From positions 1 through 64,000 of the forward strand of contig JAIUNZ010000005.1 in assembly GCA_020161455.1 (NCBI GenBank): a stretch of DNA of 64,000 bases, read 5' to 3'. Each line of letters opens with the position of its first letter. Positions within the stretch are counted from its first letter, which is position 1. This DNA comes from Bacteroidota bacterium (lineage in GTDB: Bacteria; Bacteroidota; Bacteroidia; Flavobacteriales; Flavobacteriaceae). Below the pieces are notes generated by a model. That model searched no databases, was not told the origin of the DNA, and was given only the letters and a program-made list of their open reading frames with translations. The translations under genes were made by a program, and so were the position numbers. This document shows, piece by piece, positions 53,098-62,519 of this stretch.

Positions 53098-54507
53098 TTA
53101 ATGTTTGTCAGAATGATCGTGACCTTTTAATTCTCTTTCTCTCTTATAATTTTCTCCTGAAGATTTCAAGATTGTTTTTACCTCTGCTTGTGCAATCACT
53201 GGGAAAGTTCGAGCATATAACAAGAACAATACAAAGAAGAAACCAATAGTCCCAATATATATTCCAATATCAACAAATGTTGGTTGGAACATCGTCCAAG
53301 AAGATGGAAGATAATCTCTATGAAGTGACGTAACGATAATAACAAAACGCTCAAACCACATTCCAATATTTACAACTATAGAGATAATAAAGGAGAACAT
53401 AATACTCGTTCTTAATTTTTTAAACCACATGAACTGAGGTGAAAATACATTACATGTCATCATTGACCAATATGCCCACCAATAAGGTCCAGTTGCTCTG
53501 TTCAAGAATGCGTATTGTTCAAATTCAACTCCTGAGTACCAAGCTACGAATAACTCAGTGATATAAGCTACTCCAACAATAGAACCTGTAATCATAATTA
53601 CGATATTCATTAACTCTATATGTTGAATGGTGATGTAAGCTTCAAGATTTGACACTTTTCTCATAATGATTAAAAGTGTGTTTACCATAGCAAATCCTGA
53701 GAATACTGCACCTGCAACGAAATAAGGAGGGAAAATTGTTGTGTGCCAACCTGGTATTACAGATGTTGCGAAGTCAAAGGATACAATGGTATGTACAGAA
53801 AGTACAAGTGGAGTAGCTAATCCAGCTAATACTAAAGAAACTTCTTCAAAACGTTGCCAATCTTTGGCTCTTCCACTCCATCCAAATGATAATATTGAAT
53901 AAATTCTTTTTGTAAATGGTGTTACAGCTCTATCTCTTAACATCGCAAAGTCAGGAAGTAAACCAGTCCACCAGAAAACTAATGAAACCGATAAATAAGT
54001 AGAAATTGCAAATACATCCCAAAGTAATGGTGAGTTAAAGTTAACCCATAATGAACCAAATTGATTAGGAATTGGAACAACCCAATACGCTAACCAAGGT
54101 CTTCCCATGTGTATAATTGGAAATAAACCCGCTTGAACAACTGAGAAAATGGTCATTGCTTCTGCAGAACGGTTAATAGCCATTCTCCAACGTTGACGGA
54201 ATAATAATAGTACTGCAGAAATAAGAGTTCCTGCGTGACCAATACCAACCCACCAAACGAAGTTAGTAATATCCCAAGCCCATCCAACTGTTTTGTTTAA
54301 TCCCCAAGTTCCGATTCCTGTAGATATTGTATATATGATACATCCAATTCCCCAAAGGAAAGCTATTAAAGCAATAGTGAAAACGGTCCACCATTGTTTA
54401 TTGGCTCTTCCTTCAACTGGAGCTGCTACATCAACAGTTACATCATGATAAGTTTTATCACCTATAACTAAAGGTTTTCTAATGGGTGCTTCGTAGTGAG
54501 ACGACAT
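53098..54507 (-). CDS. actC: Alternative complex III membrane subunit ActC (NrfD-like)
   Basis: 469 residues with about ten membrane helices of the NrfD/PsrC family; the segment VGIGHAGTLISAVLLLFRQRWRM is a typical quinol-site helix. It ends in a charged tail (HDHSDKH). ActC is the likely quinol-oxidising membrane subunit, next to ActB's iron-sulfur arm. It follows actB by 38 bases. Confidence 0.92.
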   Translation of the reverse strand: MSSHYEAPIRKPLVIGDKTYHDVTVDVAAPVEGRANKQWWTVFTIALIAFLWGIGCIIYTISTGIGTWGLNKTVGWAWDITNFVWWVGIGHAGTLISAVLLLFRQRWRMAINRSAEAMTIFSVVQAGLFPIIHMGRPWLAYWVVPIPNQFGSLWVNFNSPLLWDVFAISTYLSVSLVFWWTGLLPDFAMLRDRAVTPFTKRIYSILSFGWSGRAKDWQRFEEVSLVLAGLATPLVLSVHTIVSFDFATSVIPGWHTTIFPPYFVAGAVFSGFAMVNTLLIIMRKVSNLEAYITIQHIELMNIVIMITGSIVGVAYITELFVAWYSGVEFEQYAFLNRATGPYWWAYWSMMTCNVFSPQFMWFKKLRTSIMFSFIISIVVNIGMWFERFVIIVTSLHRDYLPSSWTMFQPTFVDIGIYIGTIGFFFVLFLLYARTFPVIAQAEVKTILKSSGENYKRERELKGHDHSDKH

Positions 54508-54545
54508 AATCCTTTATATTGTTTCTTAATTAATAACTTTTTATA

Positions 54546-57500
54546 TTATGTATTTCTAACTTTTACGTGATAGAATACATTTGGTTTTGTACCAACACTT
54601 TCTAATAAGTGGTACATTCTTTTATCCTCTGCTAGTTTTGCTACTTGACTTTCTTTATCGTTAACGTCTCCAAAAATCATAGCTCCAGTGGAACAGGCTG
54701 CCGAACAGGCTGTTTCAAACTCGTCTGTTGCTACTTCTCTTCCTTCGCGTTTAGCTGTTAAAATAGTCAATTGAGTTTTTTGAATACACATAGAACATTT
54801 CTCCATTACTCCACGTGAACGAACATTAACATCAGGATTAATTACCATTCTTCCTAAGTCATTATTCATATGGAAATCAAACTCATCATTATTGTTATAC
54901 AAGAACCAGTTAAAACGACGTACTTTATAAGGACAGTTGTTTGCACAATATCTAGTACCAACACATCTGTTATATGCCATATGATTTTGACCTTGACGAC
55001 TGTGAGAGGTTGCAGCAACCGGACAAACTGTTTCACATGGTGCGTGATTACAGTGTTGACACATTACAGGTTGAAATGCTACCTGTGGATTATCTGCTGG
55101 ATGTTCCATTTCGCCAAATCCTCCTAAAGAACCTTTTTCTCCGAACAATCCATTGAAATTTTCTTTCTTTTCATTGTCTTGCTCAAAAGTATCTTCTGAG
55201 GAATAGTATCTATCAATACGCAACCAATGCATATCACGACTTCTTCTAACTTCTGATTTACCAACAACAGGCACATTGTTTTCGGCGTGACATGCAATAA
55301 CACATGCACCACAACCTGTACAGGCATTCAAATCAATAGAAAGATTAAAATGATGACCCGTAGAACGATCAAAAGATTCCCATAAATCAACTGATGTTGC
55401 AGCCACTTCTTTATGATCTAATGAAACCTTAGGTTGCGGATTCCATATTTCAGGCTCATTATATTTTGCACTAAATATTGTTAAGGTAGTTTCTCTTACA
55501 ATGTCCCCTCTACCCATTAATGTTTTTTGTCCTTGTACACATGCAAATTCATGTTCTCCCGTTGCAGCTTCAATTTTTGCATCTTGTACAGTATTGAAAT
55601 TCAAATAAAATGGATAAGCATTAACCCCAACTTGCATTTCTTCTTTTAAAGCTGCTTTTCTACCATAACCAAGCGCTAAACCGATAGTTCCTTTTGCTTG
55701 ACCGGGTTGAACGATGACTGGAATAGTTAATTCATTTTTACCAACAGTAACTTTAGCATAACTTCCGTTTAATCCACCATTGGCTACGATTCTATTTTCC
55801 AAACCTAATTTTTCAGCATCAACTTTTGAAACTGTTACATAATTATCCCATGAAGTTCTTGTTATTGGGTCAGGCAATTCTTGTAACCAAGGATTGTTTG
55901 CTTGTTGACCATCACCTAGTCCTGTTTTAGTATATAAAAACAATTCCATTGCTTGCGCTGGTTTTGAATTTGCTAAAGCATTTGCAGCACCAGAAAAATC
56001 TGCTGAACCAAAACTCGAACCCACAGCTACACCAACCGAAACACCGTCATGAACCATTTTACTCCAAGTAAGTCCATTTGTATGATTAGCCGAATTGGCT
56101 TTAATATAATCGTAATAGGTTCCAGCAATCCCATTCCAACTTAACAAAGCTTCTTGAAATTGTTTTGAACTAAATAATGGATTAATAGTTGGTTGTGTTA
56201 AAGAATAAGTTCCTTTAGTCAACATCAAGTCATTCCATGATTCTAAATAATGAGGTGCCGGTATAGCAATATTCGTAATACTAGCAGTTTCATCTTCTTT
56301 TAAAGAGAATGCTACCGATAATTTTACTTTTTTCAAACTAGTTGCAAAACCATTACCGTCTGCTAAAGTATAAACTGGATTTACGCCACTCATAATTAGG
56401 GTGTGTACATTTCCAGCATTCATTTCATTTATTAATTGAGCAACTTTCTCATTAGATCCTTTTCTAATTTGACGAGAACCAACAGTTGAAGCAGCTTCAC
56501 TAGCTAATGCTTGATTGATTGCTAGAACTAAAAGTTGTGCATTCTTATCTTGAATGCCTGAGACTAATAATCCCTTTGTTCCAGCAGCTTTCAACTGCTG
56601 AGCTGCTTTCATAATTACATCTTCAGCATCAATTTTCTTTGTAGAAACAGCTGAATTAGTAATTGCATTGTATATTTTTACTAAGGCTTGCTTTTGATTT
56701 GCTTCAGTCATTGGCACTCTTTTATCAGCAGCAGCACCGGACAAAGTCATGTTTGCTTCAAACTGAAAATGTTTTGACATTTTGCCTGCTTGTGGAATTC
56801 TACCTTTAGCATATCCCGTGTCAAAACCTCCACCTTGCCAGTCTCCTAAAAAGTCAGCACCTATAGAAACTATAGTATTTGCTTTTGAAAAATCGTAATC
56901 AATTAGAGCTCTTTCTCCGTAAACAGTCTCAAAAGCGTCAAGTGCAGCTGATTCAGAAACTGCATCATATACTACATGTTTTGCTGTTGGGTTTTTAGCA
57001 ATAAAATCAGCAATAAGCATTTCCGTAGAAGGACTTGCTAAAGTAGATGTTAACAAAACAACTTGTTTTCCACTAGCTTTTGCATCTGCTAAACTTGCTT
57101 TTATTTTTAAGTCAGCTTCTTGCCAAGTTGCATCTTTACCACCAACTTTTGTTTGCTTTAATCTCATATTATCATATAAGGACAATACTGAAGCATGAAC
57201 TCTAGCATTTGCGGCAAACTTTGCACCCGCTAATTTATTGTTTTCAATTTTAATTGGACGACCTTCACGAGTCTTTACTAATATATTTGCAAAATCAAAA
57301 CCATCAAACATAGAGGTAGCATAATAATCGGCTACACCAGGGATGATTTGTTCTGGTTGAAGAACGTATGGAATTGATTTATGCACTGGACCTTCACAAG
57401 CTGCAAGCGTTGCTGCAGCTGTACTGAACCCAACATATTTTAAGAAATCACGACGAGTTGTTGATGACGACGATAATGAATCTTTGTCTGCTAAGAATTC

Positions 57501-57608
57501 ATCTGTTGGAATTTCTTCTACAAATTCATTATTTCTAAGCGTCTCAACAATAGAACTATTTTCGTTTAGTTCCTCAACACTTTTCCAGTATTTTTTGTTA
57601 GATGACAT
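54546..57608 (-). CDS. actB: Alternative complex III iron-sulfur subunit ActB
   Basis: 1020 residues. A Tat-like signal (TTRRDFLKYVGFSTAAATLA) about 50 residues in, a long molybdopterin-oxidoreductase-like domain without cofactor motifs (about 80-740), and a C-terminal ferredoxin domain with four cysteine clusters (CTGCGACVIACHAENN, CQHCNHAPCETVCP, CVGTRYCANNCPYK, CSMCIQKTQ with CSAACSTGA). Electrons probably pass from quinol through these clusters to the ActA hemes. The Mo-domain is thought to be structural in this family. Confidence 0.93.
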   Translation of the reverse strand: MSSNKKYWKSVEELNENSSIVETLRNNEFVEEIPTDEFLADKDSLSSSSTTRRDFLKYVGFSTAAATLAACEGPVHKSIPYVLQPEQIIPGVADYYATSMFDGFDFANILVKTREGRPIKIENNKLAGAKFAANARVHASVLSLYDNMRLKQTKVGGKDATWQEADLKIKASLADAKASGKQVVLLTSTLASPSTEMLIADFIAKNPTAKHVVYDAVSESAALDAFETVYGERALIDYDFSKANTIVSIGADFLGDWQGGGFDTGYAKGRIPQAGKMSKHFQFEANMTLSGAAADKRVPMTEANQKQALVKIYNAITNSAVSTKKIDAEDVIMKAAQQLKAAGTKGLLVSGIQDKNAQLLVLAINQALASEAASTVGSRQIRKGSNEKVAQLINEMNAGNVHTLIMSGVNPVYTLADGNGFATSLKKVKLSVAFSLKEDETASITNIAIPAPHYLESWNDLMLTKGTYSLTQPTINPLFSSKQFQEALLSWNGIAGTYYDYIKANSANHTNGLTWSKMVHDGVSVGVAVGSSFGSADFSGAANALANSKPAQAMELFLYTKTGLGDGQQANNPWLQELPDPITRTSWDNYVTVSKVDAEKLGLENRIVANGGLNGSYAKVTVGKNELTIPVIVQPGQAKGTIGLALGYGRKAALKEEMQVGVNAYPFYLNFNTVQDAKIEAATGEHEFACVQGQKTLMGRGDIVRETTLTIFSAKYNEPEIWNPQPKVSLDHKEVAATSVDLWESFDRSTGHHFNLSIDLNACTGCGACVIACHAENNVPVVGKSEVRRSRDMHWLRIDRYYSSEDTFEQDNEKKENFNGLFGEKGSLGGFGEMEHPADNPQVAFQPVMCQHCNHAPCETVCPVAATSHSRQGQNHMAYNRCVGTRYCANNCPYKVRRFNWFLYNNNDEFDFHMNNDLGRMVINPDVNVRSRGVMEKCSMCIQKTQLTILTAKREGREVATDEFETACSAACSTGAMIFGDVNDKESQVAKLAEDKRMYHLLESVGTKPNVFYHVKVRNT

Positions 57609-57641
57609 CGTATATATAGTATTAGCTTCTAAATTATTTTT

Positions 57642-58961
57642 TTAATAGTGACATTTTCCACATTCTAAACCTCCCATTTGTGCAGCGGTCAATTTGTCCA
57701 CTCCGTATTTTTTGGAAAGCTCCTCGTGAATTTTTGTGTAATATCCATTTCCTTCCATTTTAACATCGGTTTCGCGGTGACAATTAATACACCATCCCAT
57801 GGTTAAAGGAGCAAATTGTTTTTGCACTTCGTACGTTTCAACGGGTCCGTGACATTTTTGACATTCAATTCCAGCTACTGTTACGTGTTGAGAATGATTG
57901 AAATAAGCAAAATCTGGAAGATTATGAATCCTAACCCATTTCACTGGACTAGTTTTTCCTGTATAGGACTGAGTCGCTTTATCCCAACCTACAGCATCAT
58001 ATAATTTTTGAATTTGAGCATCATAAAAAGCCTTAGAATGATCTGGAGTAGCTGTAGTATCCGATACTTCAGAGATGTTTTTATGACAATTCATACACAC
58101 ATTCAAAGATGGAATACCTGCATTTTTACTTACTCTCGCTGCAGAGTGACAATATTTACAATCAATCCCATTGCTTCCAGCATGTATTCTATGAGAATAA
58201 TGGATTGGTTGTATTGGTGCATAATCCTTATCAACTCCTACCTGCATCATCCATCCATACACAAAGTAACCACTCGCCAAAAGCAAGAAAATTGAAGAAA
58301 CTAATACCAAAAATTGATTTTTAGCAAAGGCTTTCCAAATTGGTAATGTCGCTTCTTTTTGAGCTATTTCTATTCCATTTACTTTGGCTACTTTAGTCAA
58401 TACATTGTTAACAAAAAACAACATGACAACTAACATAAACATCACTAATGCCAATGCTCCAAGAATTACGTTATTAGAAATGCCGCTATCCGCATTTTGA
58501 CCACCTGGTAAAGCTTGCGCTACTGCTGCCGTTGGCTCTGGTTTTGGCTCTGAAGTATATGCAATAATGTTGTCAATATCAGCATTTGATAGTTGTGGAA
58601 ATGCTGTCATCACAGACTTGTTGTTTTCTTCAAACAATTTAACCGCTGCTGCATCACCAGACTTAATCATGGCAGAGCTATTGGCTACCCATTTGTAAAT
58701 CCATTCCATTTTATGCTTGTTAGCAACACCTCGTAATGCAGGACCAGTTGACTTAGCGTCTAACTTGTGACATGCAGCACAATTAGTATTAAACAAAGCT
58801 TTACCCGCAGCTGCGTCACCACCAGTTGAAGCTGGAGCTGCTGCTTCAGTTGCAATTGTTGTTTCGGTTTGTGAAAATGAATTAAAGGTGAACGTTAGCA
58901 TTAATGCTAAACAAAAGAATATATTCTTTGAAATCGAATGATGGTTACCCACTTTTTTCAT
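57642..58961 (-). CDS. actA: Alternative complex III multiheme cytochrome ActA (six heme sites)
   Basis: 439 residues. Signal peptide (about 1-31). Six CxxCH sites: C61-H65, C268-H272, C289-H293, C367-H371, C391-H395 and C434-H438. The first lies in an N-terminal class I cytochrome c domain (about 46-140), separated from the rest by a membrane helix (about 163-186); a second helix (217-237) precedes a pentaheme domain (about 255-439). ActA carries electrons to the acceptor cytochrome. The gene leads the eight-gene act-cox operon, read from the promoter at 59049-59077. Confidence 0.92.
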   Translation of the reverse strand: MKKVGNHHSISKNIFFCLALMLTFTFNSFSQTETTIATEAAAPASTGGDAAAGKALFNTNCAACHKLDAKSTGPALRGVANKHKMEWIYKWVANSSAMIKSGDAAAVKLFEENNKSVMTAFPQLSNADIDNIIAYTSEPKPEPTAAVAQALPGGQNADSGISNNVILGALALVMFMLVVMLFFVNNVLTKVAKVNGIEIAQKEATLPIWKAFAKNQFLVLVSSIFLLLASGYFVYGWMMQVGVDKDYAPIQPIHYSHRIHAGSNGIDCKYCHSAARVSKNAGIPSLNVCMNCHKNISEVSDTTATPDHSKAFYDAQIQKLYDAVGWDKATQSYTGKTSPVKWVRIHNLPDFAYFNHSQHVTVAGIECQKCHGPVETYEVQKQFAPLTMGWCINCHRETDVKMEGNGYYTKIHEELSKKYGVDKLTAAQMGGLECGKCHY

Positions 58962-59048
58962 ATTTTATTAATGATTATCGACTAATTTGGCATGATTTTT
59001 AATGTATAAAATACTTGTAAAATACCAATGCTAAATTAAAAACTTGCA

Positions 59049-59077
59049 CAAAAATACGACTTATGAACTATTCTCAA
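59049..59077 (-). promoter_or_regulatory. Promoter of the actA-coxA operon
   Basis: Minus strand TTG (59075-59077), an 18-base spacer and TATTTTTG (59049-59056) match the Bacteroidota consensus in both elements and spacing. It gives a leader of roughly 80 bases before the actA ATG at 58961. Confidence 0.7.
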
Positions 59078-59134
59078 AACCTTAAATATAGGTTAAATAT
59101 CAATTTATATTAATTCTAAATAATATTTACTGTT

Positions 59135-59162
59135 TTGTTTAATTTAAATAGTTTTACATTTG
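59135..59162 (+). promoter_or_regulatory. Promoter of the SPOR protein gene
   Basis: TTG (59135-59137), a 17-base spacer and TACATTTG (59155-59162). Good agreement with the consensus, 18 bases before the ATG at 59181. Confidence 0.65.
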
Positions 59163-59180
59163 CATTAAAATCAAACCATT

Positions 59181-59570
59181 ATGAAATTTTTAACATTCTT
59201 TAAACCCTTTTTAGTCTTAGCATTACTTGCTAAAATTAGTTTAAAATCCTACTCTCAAGAAGGAATTGTCAGCATTTCGCAAGACCCAAAATTTGAACAA
59301 TTGCTAAATGAAAAAAGAAAAATCAACAGTTCGATTACTATAACCGACCGTTATAAAATCCAAATTTACAATGGTGATAACGAAAGTTCAAAAAAACAAT
59401 TGATGGCTTTCAAAAAAGAATTTGGAACATTAGATTGTACCATTGTATTTAGCACACCTTTATATAAGGTATGGGTTGGAAATTTTAAAACAAGAATTGA
59501 AGCGGAACGAAATCTTATTGAAATTAAAAAGAAATTTCCAAAATCATTTTTAGTGAAACCTAATAAATAA
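59181..59570 (+). CDS. SPOR domain protein
   Basis: 129 residues. Signal peptide about 1-25 (ending SYSQ), then a linker and a C-terminal SPOR domain (about 50-129: RYKIQIYNGDN, CTIVFSTPLYKVWVGNFKTR, AERNLIEIKKKFPKSFLVKP). SPOR domains bind denuded peptidoglycan strands at division sites. It is divergent from the act operon with its own promoter and convergent with infB. Confidence 0.85.
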   Translation: MKFLTFFKPFLVLALLAKISLKSYSQEGIVSISQDPKFEQLLNEKRKINSSITITDRYKIQIYNGDNESSKKQLMAFKKEFGTLDCTIVFSTPLYKVWVGNFKTRIEAERNLIEIKKKFPKSFLVKPNK

Positions 59571-59598
59571 CACCCTAAATCTTTAGGCCAAAATCAAT

Positions 59599-59637
59599 AA
59601 CCCTTTCAGAGTTTAGAACTCTGAAAGGGTTATTTTT
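59599..59637. terminator. Long perfect hairpin between SPOR gene and infB
   Basis: Fifteen-base perfect stem AACCCTTTCAGAGTT / AACTCTGAAAGGGTT with a three-base loop and a T-run. It ends SPOR transcription and can act in either direction. A stem of this length is unusually perfect for a simple terminator and may be a dispersed element. Confidence 0.75.
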
Positions 59638-59670
59638 ACTAAGACAAGGAAGCTTCAAATTAAAGTTGAG

Positions 59671-59709
59671 AAAAAAAATAAAAAAACCTCAATTTTGAAT
59701 ATTGAGGTT
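59671..59709 (-). terminator. Terminator of the rimP-nusA-infB operon
   Basis: Stem AACCTCAAT / ATTGAGGTT with a seven-base loop, and on the minus strand a long T-run. It lies 28 bases past the infB stop. Confidence 0.85.
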
Positions 59710-59737
59710 AATATTTATGTTTCGTGTAAAATTGATG

Positions 59738-62479
59738 TTATTTCAATTTTTTCTTCACTTCAACTTCTTGATAGGCTTCAATAATATCTAATTGTTCAAT
59801 ATTATTGTAGTTTTTGATTTGCATACCACAATCATAACCTTTAGAAACTTCTTTCACATCGTCTTTGAAACGTTTTAAAGCTGTTAATTCACCTGTATGA
59901 ATTACAACACCATCACGGATAATTCTAATGCGTGAACTTCTAAATATTTTTCCATCGGTTACCATACAACCTGCAATGGTACCTACTTTAGACACTTTGA
60001 ACAATTCTCTGATTTCTGCTGTTCCTGTAATTTCTTCTTTCAACTCTGGCGAAAGCATTCCTTCCATGGCGTCTTTCAAATCATCAATAGCATCATAAAT
60101 AATAGAATAGTTACGGATATCGATTTCTTCTTTTTCAGCAATCTGTTTTGCATTACCTGCTGGTCGAACATTAAATCCAATAATAATTGCATCGGATGCA
60201 GAAGCTAACATTACGTCAGACTCGGTAATTGCTCCAACTCCTTTATGAATGATTTTGATTTCAATTTCTTCGGTAGATAATTTTGAGAATGAATCTGCCA
60301 ATGCTTCAACTGAACCATCCACATCTCCTTTAATAATTATATTTAATTCTTTAAATTGCCCTAAAGCAATTCTACGACCAAGCTCAGCAAGTGTAGTATG
60401 TTTGGTTGTTCTAGCTGATTGCTCACGCATTAATTGGGTACGTTTTGCAGCAATTTGTTTTGCTTCTTTTTCGTCTTCGAAAACAGTAAATTTATCTCCT
60501 GCTGTTGCTGCACCGTCTAACCCTAATACAGAAACCGGTGTTGATGGACTAGCTATTGAAATAGAATGACCACGTTCATCATACATTGCTTTTACTTTAC
60601 CGTGATGTTTTCCTGCCAAAACATAATCGCCGACTTTTAAAGTTCCTGCCTGTACTAAAATTGTTGTAACATATCCACGACCTTTATCAAGTTGTGCTTC
60701 TATTACGGTTCCAATTGCTGGTTTTTTTGGATTTGCTTTTAAATCTAAAATTTCAGCTTCAAGCAATACTTTTTCTAATAAATCTTTAACACCTGTTCCG
60801 ATTTTTGCAGAAATATCATGTGATTGGTATTTTCCGCCCCAATCTTCTACAAGTAAGTTCATACCTGCCAATTGTTCTTTAATCTTTTCTGGATTAGCGG
60901 CAGGTTTATCTACTTTATTGATAGCAAAAATCATTGGTACATTTGCTGCTTGAGCGTGACTGATAGCTTCTTTGGTTTGAGGCATAATATCATCATCGGC
61001 AGCAGCAACAATAATTGCAATATCGGTAACTTGAGCACCACGAGCACGCATTGCAGTAAACGCTTCGTGACCAGGAGTATCAAGGAATGTTATTTTTTGA
61101 CCGTTATCTAAAGTTACGGCATAAGCTCCAATATGCTGTGTAATTCCCCCCGACTCACCAGCAATCACATTTTCTTTACGAATGTAATCTAACAATGATG
61201 TTTTACCATGATCCACGTGTCCCATTACGGTAACAATTGGCGCGCGAGAAACTAAATCTTCTGGTTTGTCTTCAACTTGAATAATAGATTCCTCTATATC
61301 GGTAGTGATAAATTCAACTTCATATCCAAATTCATCTGCAACTATTGAAAGTGTTTCTGCATCAAGACGTTGATTCATGGTAACCATTATTCCTAAAGTC
61401 ATACAAGTTCCTATAACTTTAGTAATTGGCACATCCATCATGGTTGCAATTTCACCGACTGTAACAAACTCGGTCACTTTTAAAGTTTTGCTTCCTTCTT
61501 CTTGCGCTTGCAATTCATCTTCCGTTCTTTGACGGTGTGTATCACGCTTATCTCTTCTATATTTTGCTGCTTTAGATTTTCCTCCTTTTTTACCTTGAAG
61601 TCGCTCTAAAGTTTCTTTAATTTGATTTTTAACTTCTTCTTCTGTAGGTTCCACTTTTTGAACAATAGCAGGTCGTGTACCTTTTTGAAATCCTCCGCCT
61701 GGTTTACCTCCAAATTTTGAATTAGTATTACCTGGCGTTATTGCTCTTCCTTCACCTGGTTTGGTTGGTATTCTTTTTCTCTTATTCTTATTGGCGTTAT
61801 TGCCCGAATTGGTTCCAGGAACATTTGGCTTGCCATCTTTTTTAGGTTCTTCTTTTTTCTTTTTTGGCTTATTAAACTGTGATAAGTCTATAACCTGACC
61901 CGTAAGCTTGGTGCCAGATAATTTTTGATACTTAGTTTCGATAGCTTCTTCTGCAGGAGTTTCAACGTTTTCTTCAGCAGTCTCGTTTTTAGCTACTTTA
62001 CTTTTTGGTTTTTCGAGTTCTACTTCAGTTGATTTTTTAACTGGTGTTGCTTTTTCAAACTTAGGAGTTTCTTCTTTTTTGTCTGCAGAAATTTTAGGCA
62101 CTGAAGTTGAAGCAGGTTTTTTTTCTAAATCAATTTTACCTACCTGTTTTGGAGCACTAACAACTGCTTTCGCTTTGATTAATTCTTGTTGTTGACGTTC
62201 TTCATCAAGTTTTCTTTTGTCTTCAATTTCTTTTTCTCTTTCAAGGCGAATAGCTTCTTTTTCTTTACGAATTTCTTCACTGATACCCATGGAAGCTTCT
62301 TTCTTCCCTTTGTCTCCAGCAAATTCTCCGCAAAGAACATTGTAAACATCATCGGAAATCTTTGTGTTTGGACTTGCTTCAATGACAACTCCTTTATCTT
62401 TTAGATAATCCACAGCTCTTTCCAAAGAAATGTTTAATTCCCTTAAAACTTTATTAATCCTAATATTTCCTTCAGACAT
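59738..62479 (-). CDS. infB: Translation initiation factor IF-2
   Basis: 913 residues. N-terminal IF2_N helix region (INKVLRELNISLERAVDYLK), a long charged Lys/Glu/Pro/Gly-rich linker (about 60-330), then the GTPase with G1 GHVDHGKTSL, G3 DTPGHEAF and G4 NKVDK, followed by EF-Tu-like domains II to IV. IF-2 places initiator tRNA on the ribosome and hydrolyses GTP on subunit joining. It lies 40 bases downstream of nusA in the classical rimP-nusA-infB order. Confidence 0.97.
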   Translation of the reverse strand: MSEGNIRINKVLRELNISLERAVDYLKDKGVVIEASPNTKISDDVYNVLCGEFAGDKGKKEASMGISEEIRKEKEAIRLEREKEIEDKRKLDEERQQQELIKAKAVVSAPKQVGKIDLEKKPASTSVPKISADKKEETPKFEKATPVKKSTEVELEKPKSKVAKNETAEENVETPAEEAIETKYQKLSGTKLTGQVIDLSQFNKPKKKKEEPKKDGKPNVPGTNSGNNANKNKRKRIPTKPGEGRAITPGNTNSKFGGKPGGGFQKGTRPAIVQKVEPTEEEVKNQIKETLERLQGKKGGKSKAAKYRRDKRDTHRQRTEDELQAQEEGSKTLKVTEFVTVGEIATMMDVPITKVIGTCMTLGIMVTMNQRLDAETLSIVADEFGYEVEFITTDIEESIIQVEDKPEDLVSRAPIVTVMGHVDHGKTSLLDYIRKENVIAGESGGITQHIGAYAVTLDNGQKITFLDTPGHEAFTAMRARGAQVTDIAIIVAAADDDIMPQTKEAISHAQAANVPMIFAINKVDKPAANPEKIKEQLAGMNLLVEDWGGKYQSHDISAKIGTGVKDLLEKVLLEAEILDLKANPKKPAIGTVIEAQLDKGRGYVTTILVQAGTLKVGDYVLAGKHHGKVKAMYDERGHSISIASPSTPVSVLGLDGAATAGDKFTVFEDEKEAKQIAAKRTQLMREQSARTTKHTTLAELGRRIALGQFKELNIIIKGDVDGSVEALADSFSKLSTEEIEIKIIHKGVGAITESDVMLASASDAIIIGFNVRPAGNAKQIAEKEEIDIRNYSIIYDAIDDLKDAMEGMLSPELKEEITGTAEIRELFKVSKVGTIAGCMVTDGKIFRSSRIRIIRDGVVIHTGELTALKRFKDDVKEVSKGYDCGMQIKNYNNIEQLDIIEAYQEVEVKKKLK

Positions 62480-62519
62480 ATATACTTATTAATGTTATCT
62501 GTTTTCTTTTTCTGAAAGT

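Noticed and set aside
54546-57608. Catalytic molybdopterin oxidoreductase
   Set aside because: The Mo-type domain shows none of the cofactor-binding motifs I would expect, and gene context fixes it as ActB of alternative complex III.
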